DNA of 64,000 nt from Streptomyces sp. MMG1121 (lineage in GTDB: Bacteria; Actinomycetota; Actinomycetes; Streptomycetales; Streptomycetaceae): the NCBI RefSeq assembly GCF_001280015.1, contig NZ_LGDV01000195.1, positions 1-64,000 of the forward strand. The letters are read 5' to 3'. Both the position numbers and the translations under genes were made by a program. A model generated the notes under the pieces. It was not told the DNA's origin and made no database searches. It saw only the letters and a list, made by a program, of their open reading frames with translations. Positions 1 through 9,000 of this stretch are shown piece after piece. The first letter of the stretch is position 1. Every line of letters starts with the position of its first letter.

Positions 1-2
1 CC

Positions 3-755
3 CTACGCCCCCGCACCCCCGAACCGCCGCCCCACGTACTCATCGAACGTCACCTTCCCCACCGCCCCCTCCGGCGCCAGGTGTCCGCCCGCGCGGAAGG
101 CGCGGTACGTCGCGCCGAAGAGCGGTACCCGGGCCACGGGGCGGCGGTGGCCGGTCGCCTTGAGGTAGGCGTGGGCCAGGGAGTCGAGGGAGCGGATCTG
201 CGGGCCGCCCATGTCCGGTACCCGGCCGGCCGGTGCGGCGAGGGCCAACTCGGCCAGGCGGTCGGCCACTTCGGTCACCTCTACCGGCTGGTCCGGCACC
301 CCGGCCGGGACCAGCAGCACCGGCGGCTTGGCCAGGCCGCTCAGCAGCGTCACCAGCAGGTCGTGGAACTGGGTCGCGCGCAGCACCGTCCAGCCGAGCC
401 CCGACGCCTCGACCAGCCGCTCCACGGCGAGCTTGGACCGGTAGTAGCCGAACGGCACCCGGTCGACCCCGACGATGGAGATGTGGGCCAGATGGCCCAC
501 CCCGGCCCGCCGCGCCGCCGCGATCAGATGCCCGGCCGCCCGCTCGTCCCCGCCGCGCGGACTGCTCGCGCAGTGGACCACCGTCTCCACCCCCGCGAGC
601 GCGGCGTCGAGGCCTTCTGTGCCGGCCCGCAGATCGACGGCGTACGGCTGTGCGCGGCGGCTGAGCACCCGCACCTCGTGCCCGTCGGCCCGCAGCCGCT
701 GCGTCACGCGGCGGCCGAGCGTGCCGGTCCCGCCGGTCACCAGGATCGTGGTCAT
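3..755 (-). CDS. NmrA-like atypical SDR, NAD(P)-binding oxidoreductase
   Basis: The 250-aa protein begins with a Rossmann dinucleotide-binding motif, TGGTGTLGRRV near residues 6-16, followed by a short basic loop. This is the pattern of NmrA/NAD(P)H-binding atypical short-chain dehydrogenases. The classical Tyr-x-x-x-Lys is present as a YYRSK-type motif after the VGVDRVPFG segment. The open frame extends upstream to 1070, but the start at 755 is chosen because GGAGGGA lies about 10 nt before it and the upstream extension is Arg/Pro-rich and unlike a protein. The substrate is unknown. An orphan chitinase-type promoter box lies about 320 bp upstream in the same orientation. The stop codon sits at the window edge. 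Confidence 0.85.
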   Translation of the reverse strand: MTTILVTGGTGTLGRRVTQRLRADGHEVRVLSRRAQPYAVDLRAGTEGLDAALAGVETVVHCASSPRGGDERAAGHLIAAARRAGVGHLAHISIVGVDRVPFGYYRSKLAVERLVEASGLGWTVLRATQFHDLLVTLLSGLAKPPVLLVPAGVPDQPVEVTEVADRLAELALAAPAGRVPDMGGPQIRSLDSLAHAYLKATGHRRPVARVPLFGATYRAFRAGGHLAPEGAVGKVTFDEYVGRRFGGAGA

Positions 756-1076
756 GCTGTTCCCGTCCCTCCGGACTCCGGGCGCCCCGGCCGGAGCACC
801 CCTCGTCAGGTCAGACCGAGCAGCCCCCGGAAGACGTGACATGCGCCGGCCGACCGCGATCTCCCGATGGGCGTGGCCGAACGCCTCGCGCGGCACGGGA
901 CGCTCATCCGTGGTTTCGACGGCACCGACCGGCGCCGCCGGAGCCCGTGGCGACCTCCGACGGCCTGCCGGGCCCGGGGTCGGCCGGAGTCGGCGGGAGC
1001 GGCCTGCGCGCGCCCTGGCGGTCCGGCGGCGGGCAAGGGCCGTCGTCACCGCCACCGGACCCGTCCGCACCCTAAA
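756..1076. other. Gene-free 321 bp between SDR start and chitinase-type box
   Basis: All frames here give Arg/Pro/Ala-rich translations with no recognisable domain. If the box at 1077-1113 is an active promoter, this stretch would be an unusually long leader for the SDR gene. It may alternatively be what remains after loss of a chitin-regulated gene. Confidence 0.4.
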
Positions 1077-1113
1077 AGGACTAGACCAGCAGGGTCAATG
1101 GGTCCGGACCACC
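1077..1113 (-). promoter_or_regulatory. Orphan chitinase-type direct-repeat operator (DasR-like)
   Basis: Read on the minus strand there are two TGGTC-containing half repeats, TGGTCCGGACCCA and CTGGTCTAGTCC, separated by a TTGAC box. The arrangement is nearly identical to the one upstream of chiD at 18637-18670 and matches the known Streptomyces chitinase promoter repeats and DasR sites (consensus near ACTGGTCTAGACCACT). It points toward the SDR gene at 755. No chitin-related gene is found between them. Confidence 0.6.
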
Positions 1114-1254
1114 CTCAACCCGCCCTCTGAGCGCGGTAGTTGTACCGCTCGACCGCACCGCACAAGGGTGGCGACACGTGCTGTGAGGGAGCCCACACTC
1201 CTCACCTGTCTGGAGGACGGTCCGGCGTGGCACACTGGCCCTGTACCAGAAGCA

Positions 1255-1381
1255 GCGCACTCCGGGGTCGGTGAAAGTCCGAACCGGCGGTTACAGTCCG
1301 CGACCCGGTCGCTTCCAGCGGCCGGTTGACCAGGTGAAATTCCTGGACCGACGGTTAAAGTCCGGATGGGAGGCAGTGCGC
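1255..1381 (+). promoter_or_regulatory. FMN riboswitch (RFN element)
   Basis: The conserved RFN blocks are visible in order: GGGGTCGGTGAAAGTCC, GAACCGGCGGTTACAGTCC, a variable arm, CAGGTGAAATTCCTGGACCG, then ACGGTTAAAGTCCGGATGGGA. The closing stem P1 is GCGCAC (1255-1260) paired with GTGCGC (1376-1381). It lies about 160 nt upstream of ribE and should turn off the rib operon when FMN is abundant. The 1382-1540 segment between riboswitch and start codon is the presumed expression platform; no obvious U-tract terminator is seen there. Confidence 0.97.
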
Positions 1382-1540
1382 GGCGGGCGGGCACGTATGT
1401 CGTGCGCGTCGCCGTATCTGGACGCGTTCGCACGCGGACGGGTCCCCCTTCGGCGTCGCCCCGGTGTGCTCACTCGTACATTCTGTCGTCATCGACAGGC
1501 CCCGGAGTCCGTGCCCGAATGAGGCAGGAGGACCCGGGAA

Positions 1541-2149
1541 GTGTTCACCGGAATCGTCGAAGAGCTGGGTGAGATCACCGCCGTCGAGAACCTCGACGAC
1601 GCCTCCCGTTTCCGGCTCCGTGGCCCCGTCGTGACCAAGGGCGCGCAGCACGGCGACTCCATCGCCGTGAACGGGGTCTGTCTCACCGTCGTCGAGCACG
1701 AGGGCGACGAGTTCACCGCCGACGTCATGGCCGAGACCCTGAACCGCTCCAGCCTCGGCGTGCTCACCGTCGGCTCCCGCGTCAACCTGGAACGCCCCAT
1801 GGCGGTGGGCGCGCGCCTCGGCGGGCACATCGTGCAGGGCCACGTCGACGGCACCGGCGAGGTGCTGGAGCGCAAGCCCTCCGAGAACTGGGAGATCGTG
1901 AAGATCTCCCTCCCCGCCGACCTCGCCCGCTACGTGGTCGAGAAGGGCTCCATCACCGTCGACGGCATCAGCCTCACCGTCGTCGACGCCGGGCCGGACC
2001 ACTTCACCGTCAGCCTCATCCCGACCACCCTCGCCCTGACCACGCTCGGCGTGAAGCAGCCCGGCGACCCGGTCAACCTGGAGGTCGACGTCATTGCCAA
2101 GTACGTCGAGCGGCTCCTCGGCGACCGCGCCCAGGGGGCCGACCGGTGA
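1541..2149 (+). CDS. ribE: Riboflavin synthase, alpha subunit
   Basis: This 202-aa protein converts two molecules of 6,7-dimethyl-8-ribityllumazine to riboflavin plus a pyrimidine that is recycled. It opens with the diagnostic [10 protein letters not shown] and contains two lumazine-binding repeats, the second starting near [15 protein letters not shown] (residues 94-108). The GTG start follows GGCAGGAGG by about 10 nt. It is the first gene after the FMN riboswitch, and its stop overlaps the start of ribM (GTGA), indicating translational coupling. The length is normal for the family. Confidence 0.97.
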   Translation: MFTGIVEELGEITAVENLDDASRFRLRGPVVTKGAQHGDSIAVNGVCLTVVEHEGDEFTADVMAETLNRSSLGVLTVGSRVNLERPMAVGARLGGHIVQGHVDGTGEVLERKPSENWEIVKISLPADLARYVVEKGSITVDGISLTVVDAGPDHFTVSLIPTTLALTTLGVKQPGDPVNLEVDVIAKYVERLLGDRAQGADR

Positions 2150-2787
2150 ACTGGCTGAACTCCCAGGCGTTCACCCTCTTCGGCCAGCACATCATCTGGT
2201 CGGACATGGTCGGCAACATCCTCGGGCTGATCACCCTCGCCCTCGGCTGGCGCCGCTCCCTGTGGACCTGGCCCGTGCAGTTCCTCTCCGGCCTCGTCCT
2301 CTTCGCCGCCTTCTACGGCCATCTGACCGGCAGCGCCGGCAAGCAGGCCGTCGTCATGGCCGTGGCGCTCTACGGCTGGTGGCAGTGGCAGCGGAACAAG
2401 AACCGGTCCGCGGACGGCCACATCGCCCCCCGCTTCGCCACCTGGCGCGAGCGCGCGGCCATGCTCGCCTTCGCCGCCGCCGGCACCGTCGCCGTCGCCC
2501 TGTTCTTCCAGGCGTACCCGAGCCTGTCCTGGGACCCCTGGCCCGACGCGTACATCTTCGTCGGCACCATCGTCGCCATGTACGCCCAGGCCAAGGGCAT
2601 GGTCGAGTTCTGGATCGCCTGGCTCCTCGTCGACCTCGTCGGCGTCCCCCTCAACTTCACCAACGGCTACGCCTTCTCCGGTTTCGTCTACGTCATCTAC
2701 GGCGCACTCGTCCTGTGGGGCATGCGCGACTGGTGGCTGCGCTCCCGCAAGAGCCCGCAGCCCGTCCTGGAAGGAGCGCCGGCATGA
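2146..2787 (+). CDS. ribM: Riboflavin transporter, PnuC family (RibM/PnuX type)
   Basis: A 213-aa polytopic membrane protein of the PnuC family. Several hydrophobic helices are visible, with aromatic-rich motifs such as [11 protein letters not shown] and [11 protein letters not shown]. PnuC family members are facilitators for vitamins. The subgroup encoded in actinobacterial rib operons (RibM/PnuX of Corynebacterium and Streptomyces davaonensis) imports riboflavin rather than nicotinamide riboside. Its position between ribE and ribAB under an FMN riboswitch supports riboflavin as substrate. The GTG start overlaps the ribE stop, and the TGA overlaps the ATG of ribAB. Confidence 0.9.
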   Translation: MNWLNSQAFTLFGQHIIWSDMVGNILGLITLALGWRRSLWTWPVQFLSGLVLFAAFYGHLTGSAGKQAVVMAVALYGWWQWQRNKNRSADGHIAPRFATWRERAAMLAFAAAGTVAVALFFQAYPSLSWDPWPDAYIFVGTIVAMYAQAKGMVEFWIAWLLVDLVGVPLNFTNGYAFSGFVYVIYGALVLWGMRDWWLRSRKSPQPVLEGAPA

Positions 2788-4073
2788 GCTCGGCATCCCT
2801 GCTCTACGACACCGACACCATCGAGAACTTCCGGCTCGACCCCGTCGAGCAGGCCGTCGCCGACATCGCCGCGGGCCGCCCGGTCGTGGTCGTGGACGAC
2901 GAGGACCGGGAGAACGAGGGCGACCTCGTCATCGCCGCCGAGAAGGCGACCCCCGAGATCGTCGCCTTCATGATGAGCGAGTGCCGGGGGCTGATCTGCG
3001 CCCCCATGGAGGGCGAGGAACTCGACCGGCTGCGCCTGCCGCAGATGGTCGAGGACAACACCGAGTCGATGAAGACCGCGTTCACCGTCTCCGTGGACGC
3101 CACCGCCGCGCACGGCGTGACCACCGGCATCTCCGCCGCCGACCGCGCCACCACGCTCCAGCTGCTGGCGAGCGGCACCGCCGAGCCCACCGACCTCGTG
3201 CGCCCCGGCCATGTCTTCCCGCTGCGCGCCCGGTCCGGCGGCGTCCTCGTCCGCAACGGCCACACCGAGGCCGCCGTCGACCTCGCCCGGCTCGCGGGCC
3301 TGCGCCCGGCCGGCGCCATCGTGGAGATCGCCGGCGAGGACGGCCGGATGCTGCGACTGCCCGAACTGATCCCGTTCGCCCGCAAGCACGGCCTGACGAT
3401 CATCTCCATCGAGGACCTGATCGCCTACCGCCGCGACAGCGAGCCCACCGTCCGCCGCGAGGCGGAGACCCGCCTGCCCACCCGGCACGGCACGTTCACC
3501 GCCTACGGCTACCGGTCCACCGTCGACGGCGTCGAACACGTCGCCCTCGTGCACGGCGAGATCGGCGACGGCGACGACGTCCTCGTCCGCGTCCACTCCG
3601 AATGCCTCACCGGCGACGTCTTCGGCTCCCTGCGCTGCGACTGCGGCCCCCAGCTGGACACCGCCCTGGAGCGCATCCAGGAGGAAGGCCGGGGAGTCGT
3701 GGTCTATCTGCGCGGACACGAGGGCCGCGGCATCGGCCTGCTGTCCAAGCTGCGCGCCTACGAACTGCAGGAGCAGGGCCGCGACACGCTCGACGCCAAC
3801 CTCGAACTCGGCCTGCCCGCCGACGCCCGGGACTACGGCGCAGGCGCCCGGATCCTCACCGACCTCGGCGTGCGCAGCATCCGGCTGATGACCAACAACC
3901 CGGACAAGACCGACGCGCTGCTGCGCCACGGCCTGAAGGTCACCGGCCGTGAGCCGATGCCGATCGAGGCCGGCGAGCACAACCTCCGGTATCTGCGCAC
4001 CAAGCGCGACCGGATGGGGCACGACCTGCCGTGGCTGGACACGCCCGCCGTGACAGCCTGCGGCAACCAGTAA
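2784..4073 (+). CDS. ribBA: Bifunctional DHBP synthase / GTP cyclohydrolase II
   Basis: The 429-aa protein supplies both precursors of riboflavin. The N-terminal half is 3,4-dihydroxy-2-butanone-4-phosphate synthase, with the acidic loop [10 protein letters not shown] at residues 38-47. The C-terminal half is GTP cyclohydrolase II, with zinc ligands in [17 protein letters not shown] (about 272-288) and the [10 protein letters not shown] loop. The ATG is chosen over upstream in-frame starts because AAGGAG lies 8 nt before it and it overlaps the ribM stop (ATGA). The gene is often written ribAB in Streptomyces. Confidence 0.97.
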   Translation: MSSASLLYDTDTIENFRLDPVEQAVADIAAGRPVVVVDDEDRENEGDLVIAAEKATPEIVAFMMSECRGLICAPMEGEELDRLRLPQMVEDNTESMKTAFTVSVDATAAHGVTTGISAADRATTLQLLASGTAEPTDLVRPGHVFPLRARSGGVLVRNGHTEAAVDLARLAGLRPAGAIVEIAGEDGRMLRLPELIPFARKHGLTIISIEDLIAYRRDSEPTVRREAETRLPTRHGTFTAYGYRSTVDGVEHVALVHGEIGDGDDVLVRVHSECLTGDVFGSLRCDCGPQLDTALERIQEEGRGVVVYLRGHEGRGIGLLSKLRAYELQEQGRDTLDANLELGLPADARDYGAGARILTDLGVRSIRLMTNNPDKTDALLRHGLKVTGREPMPIEAGEHNLRYLRTKRDRMGHDLPWLDTPAVTACGNQ

Positions 4074-4097
4074 GCAAGAAGGCACTTAGGGAGAGAC

Positions 4098-4583
4098 GTG
4101 AGCGGCAAGGGTGCACCGGAGCTGTCCGTACGCAACGCGAGCGACCTCAGGGTCGCCGTCATCGCGGCGCAGTGGCACGAGCAGGTGATGGACGGTCTGG
4201 TGAACGGCGCCATGCGCGCCCTGCACGAACTGGGGATCGACGAGCCGACCCTGATCAGGGTCCCCGGCAGCTTCGAGCTGCCGGTCGCCGCCAAGGTCCT
4301 CGCGGGCCGCGGCTACGACGCGGTGGTCGCGCTCGGCGTCGTCATCCGCGGCGGCACCCCCCATTTCGACTACGTGTGCCAGGGCGTCACCCAGGGCCTG
4401 ACGCAGGTCAGCATCGAGACCGGCGTCCCCGTCGGCTTCGGCGTGCTCACCTGTGACACCGAGGAGCAGGCCCTGGACCGGGCCGGCATCGAGGGCTCGA
4501 ACGAGGACAAGGGGCACGAGGCGGTGACCGCCGCGGTGGCGACCGCGGCGACGCTGCGCTCAGTATCCGAACCCTGGCACTAG
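4098..4583 (+). CDS. ribH: 6,7-dimethyl-8-ribityllumazine synthase
   Basis: A 161-aa lumazine synthase that condenses the ribityl pyrimidine with dihydroxybutanone phosphate. The family motifs are [12 protein letters not shown] and [14 protein letters not shown] (catalytic His in the latter), followed by [16 protein letters not shown] and the phosphate-binding loop NEDKGHEA. The GTG start follows GGGAGAG by 6 nt. It closes the riboflavin operon, 24 bp after ribBA, and is followed closely by hisE. Confidence 0.97.
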   Translation: MSGKGAPELSVRNASDLRVAVIAAQWHEQVMDGLVNGAMRALHELGIDEPTLIRVPGSFELPVAAKVLAGRGYDAVVALGVVIRGGTPHFDYVCQGVTQGLTQVSIETGVPVGFGVLTCDTEEQALDRAGIEGSNEDKGHEAVTAAVATAATLRSVSEPWH

Positions 4584-4617
4584 GTCGGCCGTCGCAACGG
4601 CTAGGGTGGGGCACACC

Positions 4618-4890
4618 ATGTCCAAGAAGACGTTCGAGGAGCTCTTCACCGAGCTCCAGCACAAGGCCGCCCACGGCGATCCCGCCACTTCCCGCACCGC
4701 AGAGCTGGTCGGCAAGGGCGTCCATGCCATCGGCAAGAAGGTCGTCGAAGAGGCCGCCGAGGTCTGGATGGCCGCCGAGTACGAGGGCAAGGAAGCGGCC
4801 GCCGAGGAGATCTCGCAGCTGCTGTACCACGTTCAGGTGATGATGGTCGCCCGCGGGATCTCCCTGGACGACGTCTACGCCCACCTGTAA
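4618..4890 (+). CDS. hisE: Phosphoribosyl-ATP pyrophosphatase
   Basis: A 90-aa MazG-fold enzyme for the second step of histidine synthesis, hydrolysing phosphoribosyl-ATP to phosphoribosyl-AMP. The metal-binding helices appear in [20 protein letters not shown] and the [16 protein letters not shown] segment. An in-frame GTG exists 12 nt upstream, but the ATG giving [10 protein letters not shown] matches the usual family start. It lies 34 bp downstream of ribH, so histidine and riboflavin genes may be partly co-transcribed. Confidence 0.95.
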   Translation: MSKKTFEELFTELQHKAAHGDPATSRTAELVGKGVHAIGKKVVEEAAEVWMAAEYEGKEAAAEEISQLLYHVQVMMVARGISLDDVYAHL

Positions 4891-4939
4891 GCCCATCAGC
4901 TCACCCAGCACACCCCATCACGCAAAGGAAGCCGACCTC

Positions 4940-5788
4940 ATGCTGCGCATCGCCGTCCCCAACAAGGGTTCCCTGTCCGGCCCTGCGGCGGACATGCTGC
5001 ATGAGGCTGGCTACCAGCAGCGCCGCGAGTCCAAGGAGCTGCGGATCGTCGACCCGGAGAACGAGGTCGAGTTCTTCTACCTCCGCCCCCGCGACATCGC
5101 GATCTACGTCTCTTCCGGCCGGCTCGACATCGGCATCACCGGCCGCGACCTGCTGATCGACTCCGGTGCCGACGCCGAGGAGATCCTGCCGCTCGGCTTC
5201 GCCCGCTCCACCTTCCGCTTCGCCGCCAAGCCCGGCACGGCGAACGGCGTCGAAGACCTCAAGGGCAGGACGGTCGCCACCTCCTACGAGGGCATCGTGG
5301 CCAAGCACCTCGCCGACAGCGGCATCGACGCCTCCGTCGTCCACCTCGACGGCGCCGTGGAGACCGCGATCGAGCTGGGCGTCGCCGAGGTCATCGCCGA
5401 CGTCGTCGAGACCGGCACCAGCCTGCGCAACGCCGGTCTGGAGGTCTTCGGCGAGCCGATCATGAAGTCCGAGGCGATCGTCATCCGCCGCACCGGCGCC
5501 GACGCCGAGGAACCGAAGGTCCAGCAGTTCCTGCGCCGCCTCCAGGGCGTCCTGGTCGCGCGGACGTACGTGATGATGGACTACGACTGCCGGGTCGAGC
5601 AGCTGGAGAAGGCCGTCGCGCTCACCCCAGGCCTGGAGTCCCCGACCGTCTCCCCGCTGCACAACGAGGGCTGGGTCGCGGTCCGCGCCATGGTCCCCGC
5701 CAAGGAGGCGCAGCGGATCATGGACGACCTCTACTCCATCGGCGCCCGCGCCATCCTGACGACGGCCATCCACGCCTGCCGCCTTTGA
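4940..5788 (+). CDS. hisG: ATP phosphoribosyltransferase, long form
   Basis: A 282-aa enzyme for the committed step of histidine biosynthesis (ATP + PRPP to phosphoribosyl-ATP). It begins LRIAVPNKGSL and has the PRPP-binding region around VADVVETGTSLRNAGL. Its roughly 280-residue length, with a C-terminal regulatory domain (residues ~210-282), places it in the long, histidine-inhibited class that needs no HisZ partner. The ATG follows AAAGGAAG. It is 49 bp after hisE, a conserved actinobacterial pair. Confidence 0.97.
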   Translation: MLRIAVPNKGSLSGPAADMLHEAGYQQRRESKELRIVDPENEVEFFYLRPRDIAIYVSSGRLDIGITGRDLLIDSGADAEEILPLGFARSTFRFAAKPGTANGVEDLKGRTVATSYEGIVAKHLADSGIDASVVHLDGAVETAIELGVAEVIADVVETGTSLRNAGLEVFGEPIMKSEAIVIRRTGADAEEPKVQQFLRRLQGVLVARTYVMMDYDCRVEQLEKAVALTPGLESPTVSPLHNEGWVAVRAMVPAKEAQRIMDDLYSIGARAILTTAIHACRL

Positions 5789-5802
5789 GGGGTACGCCAG
5801 CG

Positions 5803-6258
5803 ATGTCCGACACTCCCGTCCTTCCCGTCACCTTCCGGCCGGGCCACACCCGGGCGATCCTGCTCACCGCCGGTGTGGTGATCTTCCTGACCATCTCCGC
5901 GATCGGGCTGCTGCTGGAGCAGCTCGGCCCCGGGGAGCGGCTCAGCTTCGTCGTCACCGGCGCGCTCGTCTTCTGGGTGCTGACCCTGCTCGCCCGGGTG
6001 CGCGTCGACGCCGACGAGTCCGGCGTCACCGTGGTGAACATCGCCAGCAAGCGGCGTCTGGACTGGGCGGAGATCGTTCAGGTGAACCTCCGTCCGGGCG
6101 ACCCGTGGGTGTTCCTCAACCTCAGCGACGGCACCAGCCTGCCCGCGCTCGGCATCCAGCCGGGCATCGCCAAGCAGCGCGCCATCGCCGACGCGCGGGC
6201 CCTGCGGGCGCTCGCCGAGGCCCGCTCGACGGTCTCCGGAGCCGACGAGCGAGGCTGA
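5803..6258 (+). CDS. PH-domain membrane protein
   Basis: A 151-aa protein with two hydrophobic segments near residues 18-40 and 48-68, followed by a bacterial PH-like beta domain (RVRVDADESGVTVVN...WAEIVQVNL). Such proteins are common behind hisG in actinobacteria, some annotated as low-molecular-weight antigen-like. The function is unknown. An in-frame TTG overlaps the hisG stop, but the ATG at 5803 after GAGGGG is preferred. It is likely co-transcribed with hisEG. Confidence 0.85.
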   Translation: MSDTPVLPVTFRPGHTRAILLTAGVVIFLTISAIGLLLEQLGPGERLSFVVTGALVFWVLTLLARVRVDADESGVTVVNIASKRRLDWAEIVQVNLRPGDPWVFLNLSDGTSLPALGIQPGIAKQRAIADARALRALAEARSTVSGADERG

Positions 6259-6504
6259 CCCGGGGGCGGATCCGGGCTCACTCGGGGACAGATCGGGGCT
6301 GACTCGGGGGCGCCCACCCTGCCCGAGCGGCCCTGTCTTGATTAATCTGGTGCCGGAGGCCTTTTCGCTGCGCCTCCGCCCCTGCGCGCCGCCCGGCGCC
6401 CAGGGGTTCCTGCTACCCGAGGAGTGACTCCCTCCAGCGATGGACGGATCGTCCTGTAGTACCTGCGCCGCCCCCACCCGACATACCGGGAAGGCGGCGG
6501 CATC
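6259..6504. other. Intergenic: degenerate G-rich repeats and weak terminator hairpin
   Basis: The first 60 bp repeat a CTCGGGG-type unit several times. A 7-bp hairpin (6354-6360 with 6372-6378, CGGAGGC/GCCTCCG) may end the rib/his transcript. The TTGATTAAT segment near 6338 is the most AT-rich point and may belong to the promoter of the next gene. Confidence 0.35.
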
Positions 6505-7839
6505 GTGACCACCTCTCTGCTGCTCCTCGCAGCGGCCCTCCTGCTGATCCTCGCCAACGGCTTCTTCGTGGCGGCCGAGTTCGGCCTGGTGACGGTCGAG
6601 CGCCCGGAGGCCGAGAAGGCCGCCGCCGACGGCGACCGACGCGCCCGTACGGTCGTGGAGTCGCTCAAGGAGCTGTCCTTCCAGCTCTCCGGCACCCAGC
6701 TCGGCATCACCATCACCTCCCTGGTCGTCGGCATGCTCGCCGAACCGGCCCTGGCCGGGCTGCTGCACGGCCCGTTCGCCGCGCTCGGCCTGCCCGACGG
6801 TGCCGTCTCCGGCATAGCCGTGGTCGTCGGCATGCTGCTGGCCTCCGCGATCCAGATGGTCATCGGCGAGCTGGTGCCCAAGAACTGGGCCGTGTCCAAG
6901 CCGCTCCAGGTCGCCCGGTTCGTGGCCGGCCCGCAGCACCACTTCTCGCGCCTGTTCCGGCCGGTGATCGCCGCGCTCAACACGGTCGCCAACCGGCTCG
7001 TGCGTGCCCTCGGCGTGGAACCGGCCGAGGAGCTGGCCTCCGCCCGCACCCCGGGCGAACTCGTCTCCCTGGCCCGGCACTCCGCCCGGGCCGGCGCCCT
7101 GGAACAGGACACCGCCGACCTGTTCGTACGCACCCTGTCCCTGGGCGAGCTGACCGCGCAGCACGTCATGACCCCCCGTGTGAAGGTCAGCGCCCTGCAG
7201 GACTCGGCCACCGCCGAGGACGTCGTCAACCTCACCCGGGCCACCGGCCTGTCCCGCTTCCCCGTCTACCGGGAGAAGATCGACGAGATCGTCGGCATGG
7301 CCCACCTCAAGGACGCCCTCGCCGTCCCGGTGTACGACCGGCTGCGCACCCCGGTGAGCCGCATCGCCCGCAAGGCGCTGCTGGTCCCCGAGACCCTGCC
7401 GGTCCAGCCCCTGCTCGCCCGGCTCCGCTCCGAGCAACCCATCGCGGTCGTCGTCGACGAGTACGGCGGCACGGCCGGCGTGGTCACCCTGGAGGACATC
7501 GTCGAGGAACTCGTCGGCGAGGTCCGCGACGAGCACGACGGACAGGACGCTCCCGAGCTGGCCGCCGCCCCGCCCGAGGACGGCAGGCCCGCCTGGGACG
7601 TGGACGGCAGCTGCCGCGTCGACATCCTCCAGCGCATAGGCCTGGACGTGCCCGAGGGGCCGTACGAGACCGTCGCCGGCCTGGTCGCCGACCTGCTCGG
7701 CCGTATCCCGGCCCCCGGCGACCGGGCCGAACTGCCCGGCTGGCGGGTCTCGGTCCGCCAGGTCGGCCACTACCGCGCCGAACGGGTCCGCCTGGTCAGG
7801 ACGGCCCCGGCGGCCCCGGTCATGGAGGCCGCCCGATGA
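6505..7839 (+). CDS. CNNM/CorC-type membrane protein (hemolysin family)
   Basis: A 444-aa protein with an N-terminal CNNM (DUF21) transmembrane domain (residues ~1-190, motifs NGFFVAAEFGLV and GELVPKNWAV), a pair of CBS domains (~205-320, with VDEYGGTAGVVTLEDIVEEL) and a C-terminal CorC_HlyC domain (~350-430). The family includes magnesium/cobalt efflux proteins; the hemolysin name is historical. The GTG start follows GGGAAGGCGG. It overlaps the next gene by four bases (ATGA), and the two relatives probably act together or as a heteromer. Confidence 0.9.
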   Translation: MTTSLLLLAAALLLILANGFFVAAEFGLVTVERPEAEKAAADGDRRARTVVESLKELSFQLSGTQLGITITSLVVGMLAEPALAGLLHGPFAALGLPDGAVSGIAVVVGMLLASAIQMVIGELVPKNWAVSKPLQVARFVAGPQHHFSRLFRPVIAALNTVANRLVRALGVEPAEELASARTPGELVSLARHSARAGALEQDTADLFVRTLSLGELTAQHVMTPRVKVSALQDSATAEDVVNLTRATGLSRFPVYREKIDEIVGMAHLKDALAVPVYDRLRTPVSRIARKALLVPETLPVQPLLARLRSEQPIAVVVDEYGGTAGVVTLEDIVEELVGEVRDEHDGQDAPELAAAPPEDGRPAWDVDGSCRVDILQRIGLDVPEGPYETVAGLVADLLGRIPAPGDRAELPGWRVSVRQVGHYRAERVRLVRTAPAAPVMEAAR

Positions 7840-8909
7840 GCGTTCTCCAACTGGTCTTCGCCGCGCTGCTCGTGCTCGCCAACGGCTTCTTCGTCGGCGC
7901 CGAGTTCGCGCTCGTCTCCGTGCGCCGCAGCCAGATCGAACCGCTGGGTACGGCGAGGGCCCGCCAGGTGTTGTACGGCCTGGAGCGCCTGCCGCAGATG
8001 ATGGCCGCGGCCCAGTTCGGCATCACCATGTGCTCCCTGACGCTCGGTGCGGTCGCCGAGCCGACGGTGGCGCGGCTGCTGGAGCCGGTCTTCGAGGCGG
8101 TGCGGCTGCCCGACGGCATGGTCCATCCGCTGGGCTATGTGATCGCCCTGATGGCGGTGGTCTTCTTCCACCTGGTCATCGGCGAGATGGTGCCGAAGAA
8201 CCTCGCGATGGCGGCCCCCGAGAAGGCGGCGCTCTGGCTCAGCCCGGGTCTCGTCTACTTCGCCCGCCTGTGCAAGCCGATCACGGTCGCCCTCGGCGCC
8301 TGTGCCCAGGCCATCCTGCGCCTGTTCCGGGTCGAGCCCAAGGACGAGGTGGAGGCGGTCGTCACCAGTGAGCAGCTCAACCGCCTGCTGGAGGATTCCG
8401 GCCAGGCCGGCCTGCTCGACCCCGAGGAGCGGGAACGCCTGGAGGACGCCCTGGAACTGGGCTCGCGCCTGGTGACGGACGTCCTGCTGCGCCGGGAGTC
8501 CCTGGTCACCGTGACCCCTGCGGTCACCCCGGGCGAGATCGTCGAGCTGACGGCCCGCACGGGCTACTCCCGCTTCCCGGTCTCGGCGACGGACCACGGC
8601 CCCTTCATGGGCTACGTCCACGTCAAGGACGTCCTGGACCTGGAGCACTCCGACCGTGCCGTCCCGCAGCACGTGTGGCGCCCCATGGCCACCCTGCGGG
8701 CCGAGCTGCCGCTCGACGACGCCCTGACGGTGATGCGCCGGGCGGCGACCCACCTGGCCCAGGTGGCCGACGCCGCCGGCAAGGTGCTGGGGCTGGTCGC
8801 CCTGGAGGACGTACTGGAGCTGCTGGTGGGCGAGGTACGGGACCCGGCGCACCGGGAGATGCCGGAGCCGCGGGTGAGCGGGGAGCCGGAGGGAGTGCTC
8901 GCCACGTAG
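7836..8909 (+). CDS. CNNM/CBS membrane protein lacking the CorC_HlyC domain
   Basis: A 357-aa paralogue of the upstream gene, with the same DUF21 signatures (NGFFVGAEFALVSV, GEMVPKNLAM) and a CBS pair ending in VALEDVLELLVGEV. The protein stops about 20 residues after that motif, so the C-terminal CorC_HlyC domain of its partner is absent. The ATG overlaps the upstream TGA, so the two should be translated together. Likely role: divalent cation (Mg/Co) efflux or sensing at the plasma membrane. Confidence 0.9.
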   Translation: MSVLQLVFAALLVLANGFFVGAEFALVSVRRSQIEPLGTARARQVLYGLERLPQMMAAAQFGITMCSLTLGAVAEPTVARLLEPVFEAVRLPDGMVHPLGYVIALMAVVFFHLVIGEMVPKNLAMAAPEKAALWLSPGLVYFARLCKPITVALGACAQAILRLFRVEPKDEVEAVVTSEQLNRLLEDSGQAGLLDPEERERLEDALELGSRLVTDVLLRRESLVTVTPAVTPGEIVELTARTGYSRFPVSATDHGPFMGYVHVKDVLDLEHSDRAVPQHVWRPMATLRAELPLDDALTVMRRAATHLAQVADAAGKVLGLVALEDVLELLVGEVRDPAHREMPEPRVSGEPEGVLAT

Positions 8910-8917
8910 TCCGTTGC

Positions 8918-8962
8918 CGGCTCCGCCGCCGGGAGGCAGGTCGCGCCCGCGCGGCGGAGCCG
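8918..8962. terminator. Bidirectional hairpin between convergent genes
   Basis: A perfect 12-bp stem, CGGCTCCGCCGC (8918-8929) with GCGGCGGAGCCG (8951-8962), sits between the plus-strand CNNM genes and the minus-strand AAA ATPase. There is no U-tract, as is common for Streptomyces terminators. Confidence 0.7.
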
Positions 8963-9000
8963 CATGCCCCTGCAGTCCCGCGCCTCTTCGGGGCGTTGCT

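Noticed and set aside
756..1070. N-terminal extension of the SDR frame
   Set aside because: Arg/Pro-rich, no conservation, and a good ribosome-binding site exists at the internal ATG (755).
5731..7770. 679-codon minus-strand frame opposite hisG, PH-domain and CNNM genes
   Set aside because: Composition (Asp/Gln/Gly/Leu shadow) and overlap with well-supported plus-strand genes show it is not coding.
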